Below are positions 27,300-35,317 of a DNA stretch of 64,000 nucleotides, one piece after another (position 1 is the first letter of the stretch; each line of letters begins with the position of its first letter). The DNA comes from UBA4408 sp002389785 (GTDB lineage: Bacteria > Bacteroidota > Bacteroidia > UBA4408). The DNA lies in assembly GCA_035438985.1 (NCBI GenBank), contig DAORJK010000001.1, forward strand, positions 310,001 through 374,000, read 5' to 3'. The position numbers and the translations under genes are program-made. The notes beneath the pieces are model-generated. The model was not told the DNA's origin, did no database searches, and saw nothing but the letters and a program-made list of their open reading frames with translations.

Positions 27300-28419
27300 A
27301 GAGCTCCATGTAGTATCGTTTAATGTTCCTTACCCGGCCAACTACGGCGGGGTAATTGATGTATATTACAAGCTATTTCAACTGCATCAATTAGGTGTAA
27401 AAATTCATTTGCATTGCTTTGAATATGGTCGAGAAGTTGCTCCTCAACTGAATGCTTTGTGCGAAAGTGTAAATTATTACCCTCGAAAAAAAGGTTTGTT
27501 ATACATCTTCCACCCTCTGCCTTATATTGTGATTACACGTAAATCGGAAGCGCTTGTGCAGCGACTGTTGAAGGATCATTTTCCTATACTATTAGAAGGA
27601 TTGCATAGTTGCTTTTTATTAAATGATGAGCGATTGGCTGCTCGTTTTAAAATTTTTCGTGAGAGCAATATTGAACATGAGTACTATTATCATCTCTATA
27701 AAAGCGAATCAAAATTCTGGCAAAAAGTGTTTTATCGAATGGAGAGTTGGAAATTAAAGCAGTATGAAAAAACGGTAGCGAAATCACAATTGATGCTGGT
27801 GGTTTCACAAAACGACACCCGTTACTTTCAACAACAGTTTCCTAAAAACAAGGTAATCTATTTGCCAAGCTTTCATCCCAATACTTCTATACTTGCACAG
27901 CCCGGAAAAGGTGAGTATGTGCTTTATCATGGGAATTTGGCAGTCGCTGAAAATTACCTGGCTGCTCGTTATATACTTACTGAAATTGCAAGTAAGTGTG
28001 CCCATCGCTTTGTTATAGCAGGGTTAAACCCTCCACACGACTTGGTTAAATTGGCGGAATCGTTTACCAATGTTTCGTTGATAACAAATCCTGACGATGC
28101 AGAAATGGAAAAATTACTTCGAAATGCTCAGGTTAATTTACTGCTTACTTTTCAAGCAACTGGCTTAAAACTAAAGCTGTTAAATGTACTGTATGGAGGA
28201 AGATTTTGTTTGGTTAATTCTGCCATGCTTGCAGGAACCGGTTTGGATGAATTATGTGTAATAGCCAATTCTCCACAAGATATTATTTCGAACCTAAATG
28301 ACTTGCTTAAAAAGGAGTTTACTGCTGAAGAAATTGAACTTAGAAAAACAAGTTTATCTAAAAACTATTCGAATAAAGCAAATGCCGAGAAATTGATAGC
28401 AGAAGTTTTTACTTCGTAA
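27271..28419 (+). CDS. Glycosyltransferase-like protein, partner of the GT4
   Basis: The 382-aa protein has a weaker GT-B pattern: HVVSFNVPYPANYGGVIDVYYKLFQLHQLG at the N-terminus, HGNLAVAENYLAARYI (about 215-230) starting the second Rossmann half, and the late GTGLDELCVI segment. No strong catalytic motif is preserved. The start is TTG at 27271, right after an in-frame stop (27268-27270); a second TTG at 27289 is an alternative. It overlaps the preceding glycosyltransferase by 29 nt, so translational coupling is likely. It may act on the same glycan. Confidence 0.75.
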   Translation: MKYTTPLQTKELHVVSFNVPYPANYGGVIDVYYKLFQLHQLGVKIHLHCFEYGREVAPQLNALCESVNYYPRKKGLLYIFHPLPYIVITRKSEALVQRLLKDHFPILLEGLHSCFLLNDERLAARFKIFRESNIEHEYYYHLYKSESKFWQKVFYRMESWKLKQYEKTVAKSQLMLVVSQNDTRYFQQQFPKNKVIYLPSFHPNTSILAQPGKGEYVLYHGNLAVAENYLAARYILTEIASKCAHRFVIAGLNPPHDLVKLAESFTNVSLITNPDDAEMEKLLRNAQVNLLLTFQATGLKLKLLNVLYGGRFCLVNSAMLAGTGLDELCVIANSPQDIISNLNDLLKKEFTAEEIELRKTSLSKNYSNKANAEKLIAEVFTS

Positions 28420-28422
28420 TAA

Positions 28423-29109
28423 CTAGGCAAAAGCTGGATTTGAATCGAGCACCCTACCGGCTTCACATTTTATAGTACGTGAGGGAAACTTCGTAAACAG
28501 TGAATAATCGTGAGTCGCCATTACAATAGCCCTACCGGTTTTGCAAATTTCAAACAACAAACTCATAATTTCTTCAGAAGTTTTCGGATCCAAATTTCCG
28601 GTTGGTTCATCGGCTAAAATTATTTCGGGATCGTTAATTAACGCACGCGCAATGGAAACACGCTGTTGTTCACCTCCTGAAAGTTCGTGCGGCATTTTAA
28701 AACCTTTGGTACCTAAACCAACTTTGTTTAACACTTCCTGACAGCGCTCTTGCATTTTGGCTTTATCTTCCCAACCGGTAGCTCGCATTACGAACAACAA
28801 ATTTTCGTTAATACTCCTATCGCTTAAGAGTTGAAAATCCTGAAAAACAATTCCTAATTTTCTTCTTAAAAAAGGAACCTCCTTATTTTTTAAAGCTACC
28901 AAATCAAAACCGGCTACTTTTCCATGGCCTTCTTTCAAATGTAACTCACCGTATAAAATTTTAAGTAAGCTACTTTTCCCACTTCCGGTTTCACCAATCA
29001 AATACACAAATTCGCCCTTATTAATTTCAATGTTTACATCCGTCAATACAAGGTTTGATTTCTGATACACGGAAACATTTTTTATTTCAATTATTGTATC
29101 CATTCCCAT
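28423..29109 (-). CDS. ftsE: ABC transporter ATPase, cell division protein FtsE
   Basis: The 228-aa ATPase has the Walker A GETGSGKSS (about 38-46), Q-loop (VFQDFQLL), signature LSGGEQQR and Walker B IILADEPTGNLD, plus the H-loop in MATHDYS. The compact size and the phrases FLRRKLGIVFQDFQLLSDRS and HELSGGEQQRVSIARAL are those of FtsE, which with FtsX controls septal peptidoglycan hydrolases. ftsX is not next to it, as is common in Bacteroidota. The M23 peptidase in this window is a possible downstream target, by inference only. Confidence 0.88.
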   Translation of the reverse strand: MGMDTIIEIKNVSVYQKSNLVLTDVNIEINKGEFVYLIGETGSGKSSLLKILYGELHLKEGHGKVAGFDLVALKNKEVPFLRRKLGIVFQDFQLLSDRSINENLLFVMRATGWEDKAKMQERCQEVLNKVGLGTKGFKMPHELSGGEQQRVSIARALINDPEIILADEPTGNLDPKTSEEIMSLLFEICKTGRAIVMATHDYSLFTKFPSRTIKCEAGRVLDSNPAFA

Positions 29110-29166
29110 AGTAATTCATAAAAAATTTGGATAAAGGTATTAAATGTTTGAATGTAGCTTTTAGTA

Positions 29167-30054
29167 CTATTTATTTTTATTGGTTGAAAGTGAAAAAACG
29201 CGAGAAATATTAAAGCCGAAATGAACATCTCCTTTATTCCATTTTCCGTCGGTTTCAGTAATTAAAATTCGTTCATTCATTCCCAATGCATTGGTAAAAT
29301 GAAGTTGAAAAACATGTCCACCGGTTTCAATATCAAATCCAATAGCAAGCGGTTGTTGTACATTTAACAATTGTTGATTCGGAAGTTGATAAATATAGTC
29401 AATTGTAATAGCTAGTCTGCGTGTTAATTTTATTCTTGCTCCGGTACCTATGGCCAATATATCGTGTTTTTCAGTACTTGTTTTTACGATGTTTCGATGC
29501 ACATGGGTGGGTGAAATTTGCAATGAAAAACTCTCCGAAAATTTACGACCAATGATAAGCTCATTGTAATATCCCAAGCGAGAAGTATAGTAATTTTTAC
29601 GATCGGGATACTCCCATTTCAAAAAACTATTGGTAATTCCACTTACCAAAATCATTGAAAATGGAATTGATTTTTTACCTGTTGATTGCCAGAGTAAGCG
29701 GTATTTCATAAAGGCATCGGCTTCCTTTTTATAGCTGCTGCGTCCTATACCAATCATAAAACGTGGACTTATGCCATAGTCCAATCCTAAACGCACCCTT
29801 GCCTGGTCAATTCCAAATGCTTCATAAGCACCGCCATTTATTGCACCAAAACGATGCAGTATGCGCACATCCAGCACACCTTTGCCAATAAATTCGAGCG
29901 AATGACTGTTAATTACTCGGGTAGATTTAAATGCATTCTTCACAAACTCCTTAGCAGGAGCCTCCTCTTCCAGAAGGTCCATCATGTCTTGAGAAAATGC
30001 AGATTGTAAAAATGCCGTAAGAAAAAAAGCAAGAATAATATGTTTGTATTTCAT
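29167..30054 (-). CDS. DUF5777 outer-membrane beta-barrel protein
   Basis: The 295-aa precursor has a signal peptide (1-21, ending SAFSQ) and alternating beta strands typical of a barrel (HSLEFIGKGVLDVRILHRFG, ARVRLGLDYGISPRFMIGIG). This matches the DUF5777 family of Bacteroidota. It is the last gene of an operon with two c-heme lipoproteins and a small lipoprotein (gaps of 5 and 10 nt and one 4-nt overlap). The context suggests an outer-membrane partner in an electron-transfer or metal-linked process, but no member has a proven role that I know of. Confidence 0.82.
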   Translation of the reverse strand: MKYKHIILAFFLTAFLQSAFSQDMMDLLEEEAPAKEFVKNAFKSTRVINSHSLEFIGKGVLDVRILHRFGAINGGAYEAFGIDQARVRLGLDYGISPRFMIGIGRSSYKKEADAFMKYRLLWQSTGKKSIPFSMILVSGITNSFLKWEYPDRKNYYTSRLGYYNELIIGRKFSESFSLQISPTHVHRNIVKTSTEKHDILAIGTGARIKLTRRLAITIDYIYQLPNQQLLNVQQPLAIGFDIETGGHVFQLHFTNALGMNERILITETDGKWNKGDVHFGFNISRVFSLSTNKNK

Positions 30055-30064
30055 GGTTGATGTA

Positions 30065-30427
30065 TTAATTATTTATGGCTCCGGATGTTATCCATTTGTC
30101 TATCGACTCTAGCGAACAGCTTGATAAGGGCCCAGATGGCGGCATTGATTTTTCAGTAATTGCGCGTACTTTAACTCTTTCGATACTAGTCTTTAAATTT
30201 GCGTAAGATGATAAGTCGGGCGATTGAGCTCCCGATGTATGACAACCGGTAATTGCACAAGAAGCAGCAATGAGGGGTTGAATGGTGGCACTATAAGTTG
30301 GCGTTGCTGTATCACAAGTAGATGTTGTTGCCGGATAAAGTTCAGACTCTACATCGTAGTAACAGGCTGAAAAAAAAGTAATTAAAAGCAGCAAAACAAT
30401 ACTTCTATTTTGTAGCATATTTTTCAT
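30065..30427 (-). CDS. Heme c lipoprotein with CX4CH motif
   Basis: I place the start at the ATG at 30427, which overlaps the upstream stop in an ATGA, giving 120 aa; an upstream in-frame ATG at 30451 would overlap by 28 nt. A lipoprotein signal ends at Cys22 (FFSAC). Residues 57-63 read CAITGCH, a heme-attachment motif with four instead of two residues between the cysteines. Met95 in SMPPSG is a likely distal ligand. A further Cys38 in CDTATPTYSATIQPL precedes the heme site, as in both modules of the neighbour. Probably periplasmic or outer-membrane-bound electron carrier. Confidence 0.75.
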   Translation of the reverse strand: MKNMLQNRSIVLLLLITFFSACYYDVESELYPATTSTCDTATPTYSATIQPLIAASCAITGCHTSGAQSPDLSSYANLKTSIERVKVRAITEKSMPPSGPLSSCSLESIDKWITSGAINN

Positions 30428-31173
30428 TGAGGGTAGTTTAAATTTATCCAATTGTTAATGATATCGATTTCACATGCCGGCAATTTTTGACCGCCTTTTG
30501 GCATATTCGAATATGGTGCTTGATGCTTTATTGACCCGAGCAATGCTCCGCTTTGTGCAGCAGCAACACAACTTGCGTACGTTTCTAAATTGATACCATT
30601 GGGTGCATTAGTTGAATTATGACATCCCTTGCATTTTAAATCTATAAATGGTTTCACTTTAGTTGAATAGGTTACATTGGAAGTATCGCAACTATTGCAA
30701 TAATTATTCTTAGCGCCTTGTGAAATCCAGGTTGATATCCATGTAATTTGTTGAGCAGTAAGCTGAGTATTCCCAGGCGGTGGCATAATTTTATTTGGGT
30801 CGGTTGATTTTATGGTTTTCATAATATCGCCTTTCGCAGGATTTCCGGGAGTTATCTCACCTGAACCTAAGATTCCTGAATAGGAATTAAACACAAAACC
30901 TTCCTCGTGAGTAATTGGATCATGACAACCGGCTTTTGCACAATTTGAGGTAAATAGCGGTAAAATAGTAGTCGAGAAATAAACAGAATCGGAATCGCAT
31001 GGAATTAAATTTTGATTTGAAGTTGGCTGTGTGGTTGAGGATGAAGGTGTTAATTCATCCATATTTACCGGATAATGTTTGCAACTTACTCCCAATACTA
31101 TGCAACTAAAAACTATAAAATAGAGTAGGTTAGTTGATGAAGATTTGCGCGACATTTTAGTATCTAATTTCAT
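30424..31173 (-). CDS. Two-module cytochrome c-like lipoprotein
   Basis: The 249-aa protein has a lipoprotein signal ending at Cys31 (LGVSC). Module 1 has CDSDSVYFSTTILPL (from Cys59), a CX4CH motif at 78-84 (CAKAGCH) and the distal-ligand candidate Met130 (IMPPPG). Module 2 has CDTSNVTYSTKVKPF (from Cys162), a canonical CXXCH at 181-185 (CKGCH) and Met in NMPKGG. The modules and the neighbouring single-heme protein look like copies of one unit. Such planctomycete-type cytochrome domains serve electron transfer at the cell envelope. Start could also be Met7. Confidence 0.78.
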   Translation of the reverse strand: MKLDTKMSRKSSSTNLLYFIVFSCIVLGVSCKHYPVNMDELTPSSSTTQPTSNQNLIPCDSDSVYFSTTILPLFTSNCAKAGCHDPITHEEGFVFNSYSGILGSGEITPGNPAKGDIMKTIKSTDPNKIMPPPGNTQLTAQQITWISTWISQGAKNNYCNSCDTSNVTYSTKVKPFIDLKCKGCHNSTNAPNGINLETYASCVAAAQSGALLGSIKHQAPYSNMPKGGQKLPACEIDIINNWINLNYPQ

Positions 31174-31178
31174 AGAGC

Positions 31179-31592
31179 TTATAATTTTTGAAACGTTAAA
31201 TAATCTGTACCTCCGTTACCACCGCTTACATCCTCGAGCTTTATAGTGGAAGAGCTTTGTTCAACAACATGCCAATCGTCACTCAAATCATCGAATGGAG
31301 AAGTTGTAAAATTTAGGTATAACTTATCTTGGCTATCGTCGTTGCCACTTGACCAGGTGCCATTTACTGTTGTACTTCCTGAAATGGCGCTTACCGCACC
31401 ACTTGAACTAAAATGAAATACAAATCCTGAAAACTTAGCTGTTTCATCTTTCGAATTATCCTCAAAGTAGCTGATTTTCCAATTGCCTTGCTCAATAAAG
31501 GCTGTAGTACTAGGCGCGATAGAAGTTGAATTGTTAGTACAAGAAAAAAACAATAACGATATCAGTAAAAATGGGGTGAGTAATTTTTTCAT
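31179..31592 (-). CDS. Small lipoprotein, lipocalin-like, unknown
   Basis: The 137-aa precursor has a lipoprotein signal (about 1-18, LLFFSC). The mature part is beta-rich with Trp-containing strands (GNWKISYFEDNSKDET, VNGTWSSGNDD, LSDDWHVVEQSSSTIKLED), a layout like the small lipocalin-type lipoproteins of Bacteroidota. No heme motif. It is the first gene of the operon ending in the DUF5777 barrel, 5 nt before the two-heme gene. Function unknown. Confidence 0.7.
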   Translation of the reverse strand: MKKLLTPFLLISLLFFSCTNNSTSIAPSTTAFIEQGNWKISYFEDNSKDETAKFSGFVFHFSSSGAVSAISGSTTVNGTWSSGNDDSQDKLYLNFTTSPFDDLSDDWHVVEQSSSTIKLEDVSGGNGGTDYLTFQKL

Positions 31593-31785
31593 TGTCTGAA
31601 TTTTAAATGGATGAATATTAACAGAGTATTAATAAGTACTAATTGCTAGAACTAGTCATAGCCAAAATAATTTTAATAAGCAGCATCATTGCTTTATTGC
31701 CAGTTAAACCCGCACGAAGCGATTGACACATTAATTTAACAGGAAGTTAATTCTATCCGATTAGGTAAATCGGGAATTCTACAAG

Positions 31786-32163
31786 CTAGACTTGCGGAGG
31801 GTGAAAAACCAATTTAAAGAAATTGGAATAATAAGCTGGATCGTTAATTAAAATATGTTCTGTTTTTAGTTCAAAAGCCGGAATATTGGATATTGGAGTT
31901 GAATGTGTAGGAATAACAAGTGGAGTTATAGGGGCATTCACTCCTGACTTAAAAGGCAATTCCATATCTCTGGTATTATCTGCAGTATTGTTATCGTCAG
32001 TTTCATAATGCATTTTCAAAAAGTCAATAAAGCTAACGCTTTTATCCATTTTTTGAGTTTCTTCAAAATGCACCAACAATACTTTAAGCTTCACCAGTTC
32101 ATGAAGATTTAATACCGTAAAACAGTATATTAAAAGCAAGGTGGTTATTCCAATTCGTTTCAA
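31786..32163 (-). CDS. Small exported protein, unknown
   Basis: The 125-aa protein has a hydrophobic N-terminus (about 4-20) that could be a signal peptide or anchor. Then come KLKVLLVHFEETQKMDKSVSFIDFLKMHY-like residues (25-55), an acidic stretch, and MELPFKS. I recall similar small Bacteroidota proteins with a FLxMHY ... D-rich ... LPFKS pattern near metal or redox genes, but I cannot name the family. The start is TTG at 32163, the only one before Met39. The adjoining TAATTTTG could be a promoter box, which leaves the start uncertain. It lies 193 nt upstream of the cytochrome operon on the same strand. Confidence 0.55.
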   Translation of the reverse strand: MKRIGITTLLLIYCFTVLNLHELVKLKVLLVHFEETQKMDKSVSFIDFLKMHYETDDNNTADNTRDMELPFKSGVNAPITPLVIPTHSTPISNIPAFELKTEHILINDPAYYSNFFKLVFHPPQV

Positions 32164-32317
32164 AATTAAATGCTGATATTTTGCAGGAATAAAATTACTT
32201 CAAAATTAATGAAACAACACTAAAAATTAGTTGAATGGGGAAAATAGGTTGCCTATATAGAACTTTATATCATTAAAATGTAAAACTTCGAGAGATATTC
32301 AAAACTATTTTAAAATA

Positions 32318-32647
32318 TTAAACTAAACTTTTAAGATTTTCAACATATTTTTTAAATAGTTTTGCTAAAGCAGGAGTAGAATTTGTAATAAAAATTTTCC
32401 CTTTTAACTTGCTATATCCATACTTATCATATAATGAACCTATAGATGAGTTTAGGAAGGAACTAGATACATTAGAACACCCTTTAAGAGAAAGGATAAT
32501 ACTATTATCTTTTCTAATGATACCATCCATCAAAATAAATAAAGGATAAGCCTCATCATTAGTTGATGTTCCAGTTACAACATCTCTAATAATAATTTCT
32601 GTTTTCACTTTTAAGTTACCGATTTGTATTGTTATACGAGAGTTCAA
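32318..32647 (-). CDS. STAS-like DUF4325 protein
   Basis: The 109-aa protein fits the DUF4325 STAS-like pattern: a beta strand start (ITIQIGNLKVKTEIIIRD), DEAYPLFILMDGI, ILSLKGCSNVSSSFLNSSIGSLYDKYG (the helix-capping Ser/Asn-rich loop) and ITNSTPALAKLFKKYVENL. STAS domains act as switches bound by GHKL kinases (as SpoIIAA with SpoIIAB), and the gene just upstream encodes a GHKL ATPase, 21 nt away. The start is TTG at 32647, which overlaps a TATATTTG box (32652-32645). A GTG at codon 13 is the alternative if that box is a promoter. Confidence 0.72.
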   Translation of the reverse strand: MNSRITIQIGNLKVKTEIIIRDVVTGTSTNDEAYPLFILMDGIIRKDNSIILSLKGCSNVSSSFLNSSIGSLYDKYGYSKLKGKIFITNSTPALAKLFKKYVENLKSLV

Positions 32648-32668
32648 ATATATAGTTTAGATGTATCA

Positions 32669-33574
32669 TTACAAAATATCGATTATATCGCTTGATTCAT
32701 TTTCTTTTGTTTCTAGATATGGGGTTGGGAATGTGATAACTAGATGCGTTCCAGGGAAAACATAGTCAATATTCTCTTTCTGCACACTTTCTTCATGTTT
32801 ATATTTGTAAACTCCCTTTTTTGAAACTATTAACAATTCGCCCTTAGTTGACTTAACACTTGAAGCTATCGTATTTAGTCCATATCCTGCATTGTGAGGA
32901 AAAGAACCTGTTGTGTATTTATTTTCAAGTGATTTTTCAATAGCTTTGCAATGGTTTAGTTTATTTTCGTTCCTTGTTCTTCTAAAATCATTAATTCTTT
33001 TTGGAATACCTACACCAAAGTCACATATAGAAACAACCATAGCTCTTTTCTTTTTGTAATATTGGGTTAAAATAAAAGCACCTGCGTTAGATTTGGCATG
33101 GTCAAAAACATTATTACAGGTTTCGGAAACAGCTATAGAAATTGGAAGTAGTTCCTTATCCTGAAGAAAGTGCTTTTCAAAATAATTTTTGTAATAATTT
33201 GCATATGCATCTAATCCGTGTTTATCTATTTTCCACAATCTTAAAGTAGAATCATAAGTTTCTGTTATGTATTTATTTCTTTCATCTGTTCCTGTCCAAA
33301 AATTATAAAAATTAGTATTCGCCAAATATTCGCCTGCCAAACCTCCTTTTTTGTAAACAAATTTTATTTGTACTTTTTTTAAGTAATATTCTTCTATTAA
33401 GCACGCCAATGATACCAAGTGATGTGGCATTATAAAAGTAATCTCACTAAAATCAAAAATGACAAAATTGAGAGTTTTATCTTCTTTCTTATATCTATTT
33501 TCAGATAAAAATTTTGCCCATTGATTAACATTGTAATACAGAAATACCCTTATTTCTTTCCCTTTTACTAGCAT
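32669..33574 (-). CDS. GHKL ATP-binding protein with STAS-like N-terminus
   Basis: The 301-aa protein has an N-terminal alpha/beta part (about 34-75, NFVIFDFSEITFIMPHHLVSL) resembling a STAS or MlaB-like fold, and a C-terminal HATPase_c domain: N-box SETCNNVFDHA (about 150-160), G1 box DFGVGIP (about 183-189) and G2 box HNAGYGLNTI (about 226-235). There is no dimerisation/phospho-acceptor histidine, sensor or membrane segment, so it is not a standard two-component kinase but of the SpoIIAB/RsbW-like class. Downstream is a DUF4325 STAS-like gene. Both are visibly richer in A+T than the neighbours, which hints at transfer. Confidence 0.78.
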   Translation of the reverse strand: MLVKGKEIRVFLYYNVNQWAKFLSENRYKKEDKTLNFVIFDFSEITFIMPHHLVSLACLIEEYYLKKVQIKFVYKKGGLAGEYLANTNFYNFWTGTDERNKYITETYDSTLRLWKIDKHGLDAYANYYKNYFEKHFLQDKELLPISIAVSETCNNVFDHAKSNAGAFILTQYYKKKRAMVVSICDFGVGIPKRINDFRRTRNENKLNHCKAIEKSLENKYTTGSFPHNAGYGLNTIASSVKSTKGELLIVSKKGVYKYKHEESVQKENIDYVFPGTHLVITFPTPYLETKENESSDIIDIL

Positions 33575-33921
33575 ATTAATTATTGCTATTTATCACAAAG
33601 AAAGCAATTTAGAAAAACAAACTGAATTTACACCAAAAACCAATCTCAAATATTTTTGGCAGACGCAAAAGATTGAAATGCAAAATCAAAAAACTCAGTA
33701 AAATCAAACACTTCAGAAGTTGAGGTCTAAACTTTAGTAAAGATGCCGAAAATAAGGAGTTGAGTAAAATTTATTCAATGCCCTATTAAAGTATAGTTCG
33801 GATGAATTCAATTGTAAACCATTTTAACCGGTATTTAGAATTAGCTTAAATGAATCAACACATCTAAAATTGAGTTGAGAAAAAATGAAGATAAAATGTT
33901 AACAAATGATTCTTGAACATT
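33575..33921. other. Intergenic spacer between the GHKL gene and carA
   Basis: About 350 nt of very AT-rich DNA without an open frame of note, a hairpin terminator or an RNA gene that I can see. The carA promoter begins at its right end. Confidence 0.4.
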
Positions 33922-33951
33922 TTGTACCGGCTGTTTTTTAGTTTAATTTTG
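33922..33951 (+). promoter_or_regulatory. carA: Promoter for carA
   Basis: TTG at 33922-33924, a 19-nt spacer and TAATTTTG at 33944-33951 give an exact match to the Bacteroidota consensus. The carA ATG is 28 nt further on, at 33979. Confidence 0.75.
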
Positions 33952-33978
33952 CCGAGCATTTCAAGCAAAAATCCTTCA

Positions 33979-35112
33979 ATGAAACAATCCGATAAACAAA
34001 AAGCCTTGCTGGTACTGCAAGATGGGACCGTTTACAGCGGTACTGCAATTGGAAAAACCGGTACAGCAACCGGTGAGATTTGTTTTAATACGGGGATGAC
34101 AGGTTATCAAGAGATTTTTACTGACCCATCATATTATGGACAAATGATGTTGATGACAAATGTGCACATTGGAAATTATGGAGTACATGAGGCTGAAATT
34201 GAATCGGAAAGTTTAAAGATAGCGGGTTTAATTTGCAAAAGTTTTAGCGAAAACTATTCACGCAAAGCAGGAAGTGGTTCATTAAACGACTACTTATTAA
34301 AAGAAGGATGCGTAGGTATTGCTGATATTGACACCCGTGCATTGGTGCGCCACATTCGCGATAAAGGTGCAATGAACGCAATCGTTTCATCCGAAGATTT
34401 GGATGTTGTTAGCTTATTGGCTAAGCTTGCAAAAGTACCTTCCATGGCCGGCCTCGAGTTATCATCGGTAGTTTCTACTCGAACTGCCTATACCTTGGGA
34501 AATCAGGATGCTGCTTACCGTGTATCGGTAGTGGATTATGGCGTAAAGAAAAATATTTTACGTTGTTTGGTCGAACGTGGCTGCTTTGTAAAAATATTTC
34601 CGCATTCGGCAAGTTTTGCTGAACTAAAGTCTTTTGACCCGCATGGATATTTTTTATCCAACGGCCCCGGCGATCCATCAGCAATGAATTATGCTTTTGA
34701 AACGATCAGTGCAATTTTAAATTCAAACAAACCGGTATTCGGTATTTGTTTAGGACATCAGTTGTTGGCTGAATCTCTTGGTATTCGCACTTATAAAATG
34801 CACAATGGACATAGAGGAATAAATCATCCGGTTAAGAATACCATGAGCGGAAAATGCGAAGTTACCTCTCAAAACCATGGATTTGCCGTTAATTCAGATG
34901 ATGTAAAAGCACACCCTGATCTAGAGATAACCCACATCAACCTCAACGATGGAACGCTGGAAGGTATGCGTATGAAAAGTAAAAAAGTATTTAGTGTTCA
35001 ATATCATCCGGAAGCCTCTCCCGGACCGCACGACTCCCGCTATTTGTTTGATGAGTTTGTAGAAAATATGCGCAGCAGCAAACTTGAAAAAAAACAAGTT
35101 ATTGCCTCTTAA
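33979..35112 (+). CDS. carA: Carbamoyl-phosphate synthase small subunit
   Basis: CarA is the glutaminase subunit that feeds ammonia to CarB for arginine and pyrimidine synthesis. The 377-aa protein has the N-terminal CPSase_sm domain (TGEICFNTGMTGYQEIFTDPSY) and a class I glutamine amidotransferase domain with the nucleophile Cys in GICLGHQLL and the His/Glu pair in QYHPEASPGPHDS. The start at ATG 33979 lies after the promoter; a frame open from TTG 33913 would begin inside it. carB is not adjacent. Confidence 0.97.
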   Translation: MKQSDKQKALLVLQDGTVYSGTAIGKTGTATGEICFNTGMTGYQEIFTDPSYYGQMMLMTNVHIGNYGVHEAEIESESLKIAGLICKSFSENYSRKAGSGSLNDYLLKEGCVGIADIDTRALVRHIRDKGAMNAIVSSEDLDVVSLLAKLAKVPSMAGLELSSVVSTRTAYTLGNQDAAYRVSVVDYGVKKNILRCLVERGCFVKIFPHSASFAELKSFDPHGYFLSNGPGDPSAMNYAFETISAILNSNKPVFGICLGHQLLAESLGIRTYKMHNGHRGINHPVKNTMSGKCEVTSQNHGFAVNSDDVKAHPDLEITHINLNDGTLEGMRMKSKKVFSVQYHPEASPGPHDSRYLFDEFVENMRSSKLEKKQVIAS

Positions 35113-35259
35113 ATTTACAGTAGATTAGTAATATTTTCCTAAATTCATTCATCTACTATTCTCTTTATTTCTCTTTAATAGCAAGCTTTTCGCAAATCGT
35201 TGCCTTATCATTAAGTAATATTTTCAAATTTGAACGAGTAAGAAATTGTCCATTTTGGC

Positions 35260-35290
35260 TTGCACTTACTGGTTGTTTGGTTTAGTTTTG
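35260..35290 (+). promoter_or_regulatory. Promoter for the PKD-domain protein
   Basis: TTG at 35260-35262, 20-nt spacer, TAGTTTTG at 35283-35290. The ATG is at 35318. Confidence 0.6.
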
Positions 35291-35317
35291 TATCGAACAA
35301 TTAAAACAACCCTTATT

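Noticed and set aside
33575..33921. Possible small gene upstream of the GHKL gene
   Set aside because: No frame longer than about 25 codons with a sensible start; composition is simple AT-rich spacer.
33913..33978. Longer carA start at TTG 33913
   Set aside because: It would begin upstream of and inside the consensus promoter at 33922-33951; the added residues do not match CarA.
35246..35317. Longer start for the PKD-domain protein at TTG 35246
   Set aside because: It precedes the promoter boxes and would hide the clear signal peptide that begins at ATG 35318.
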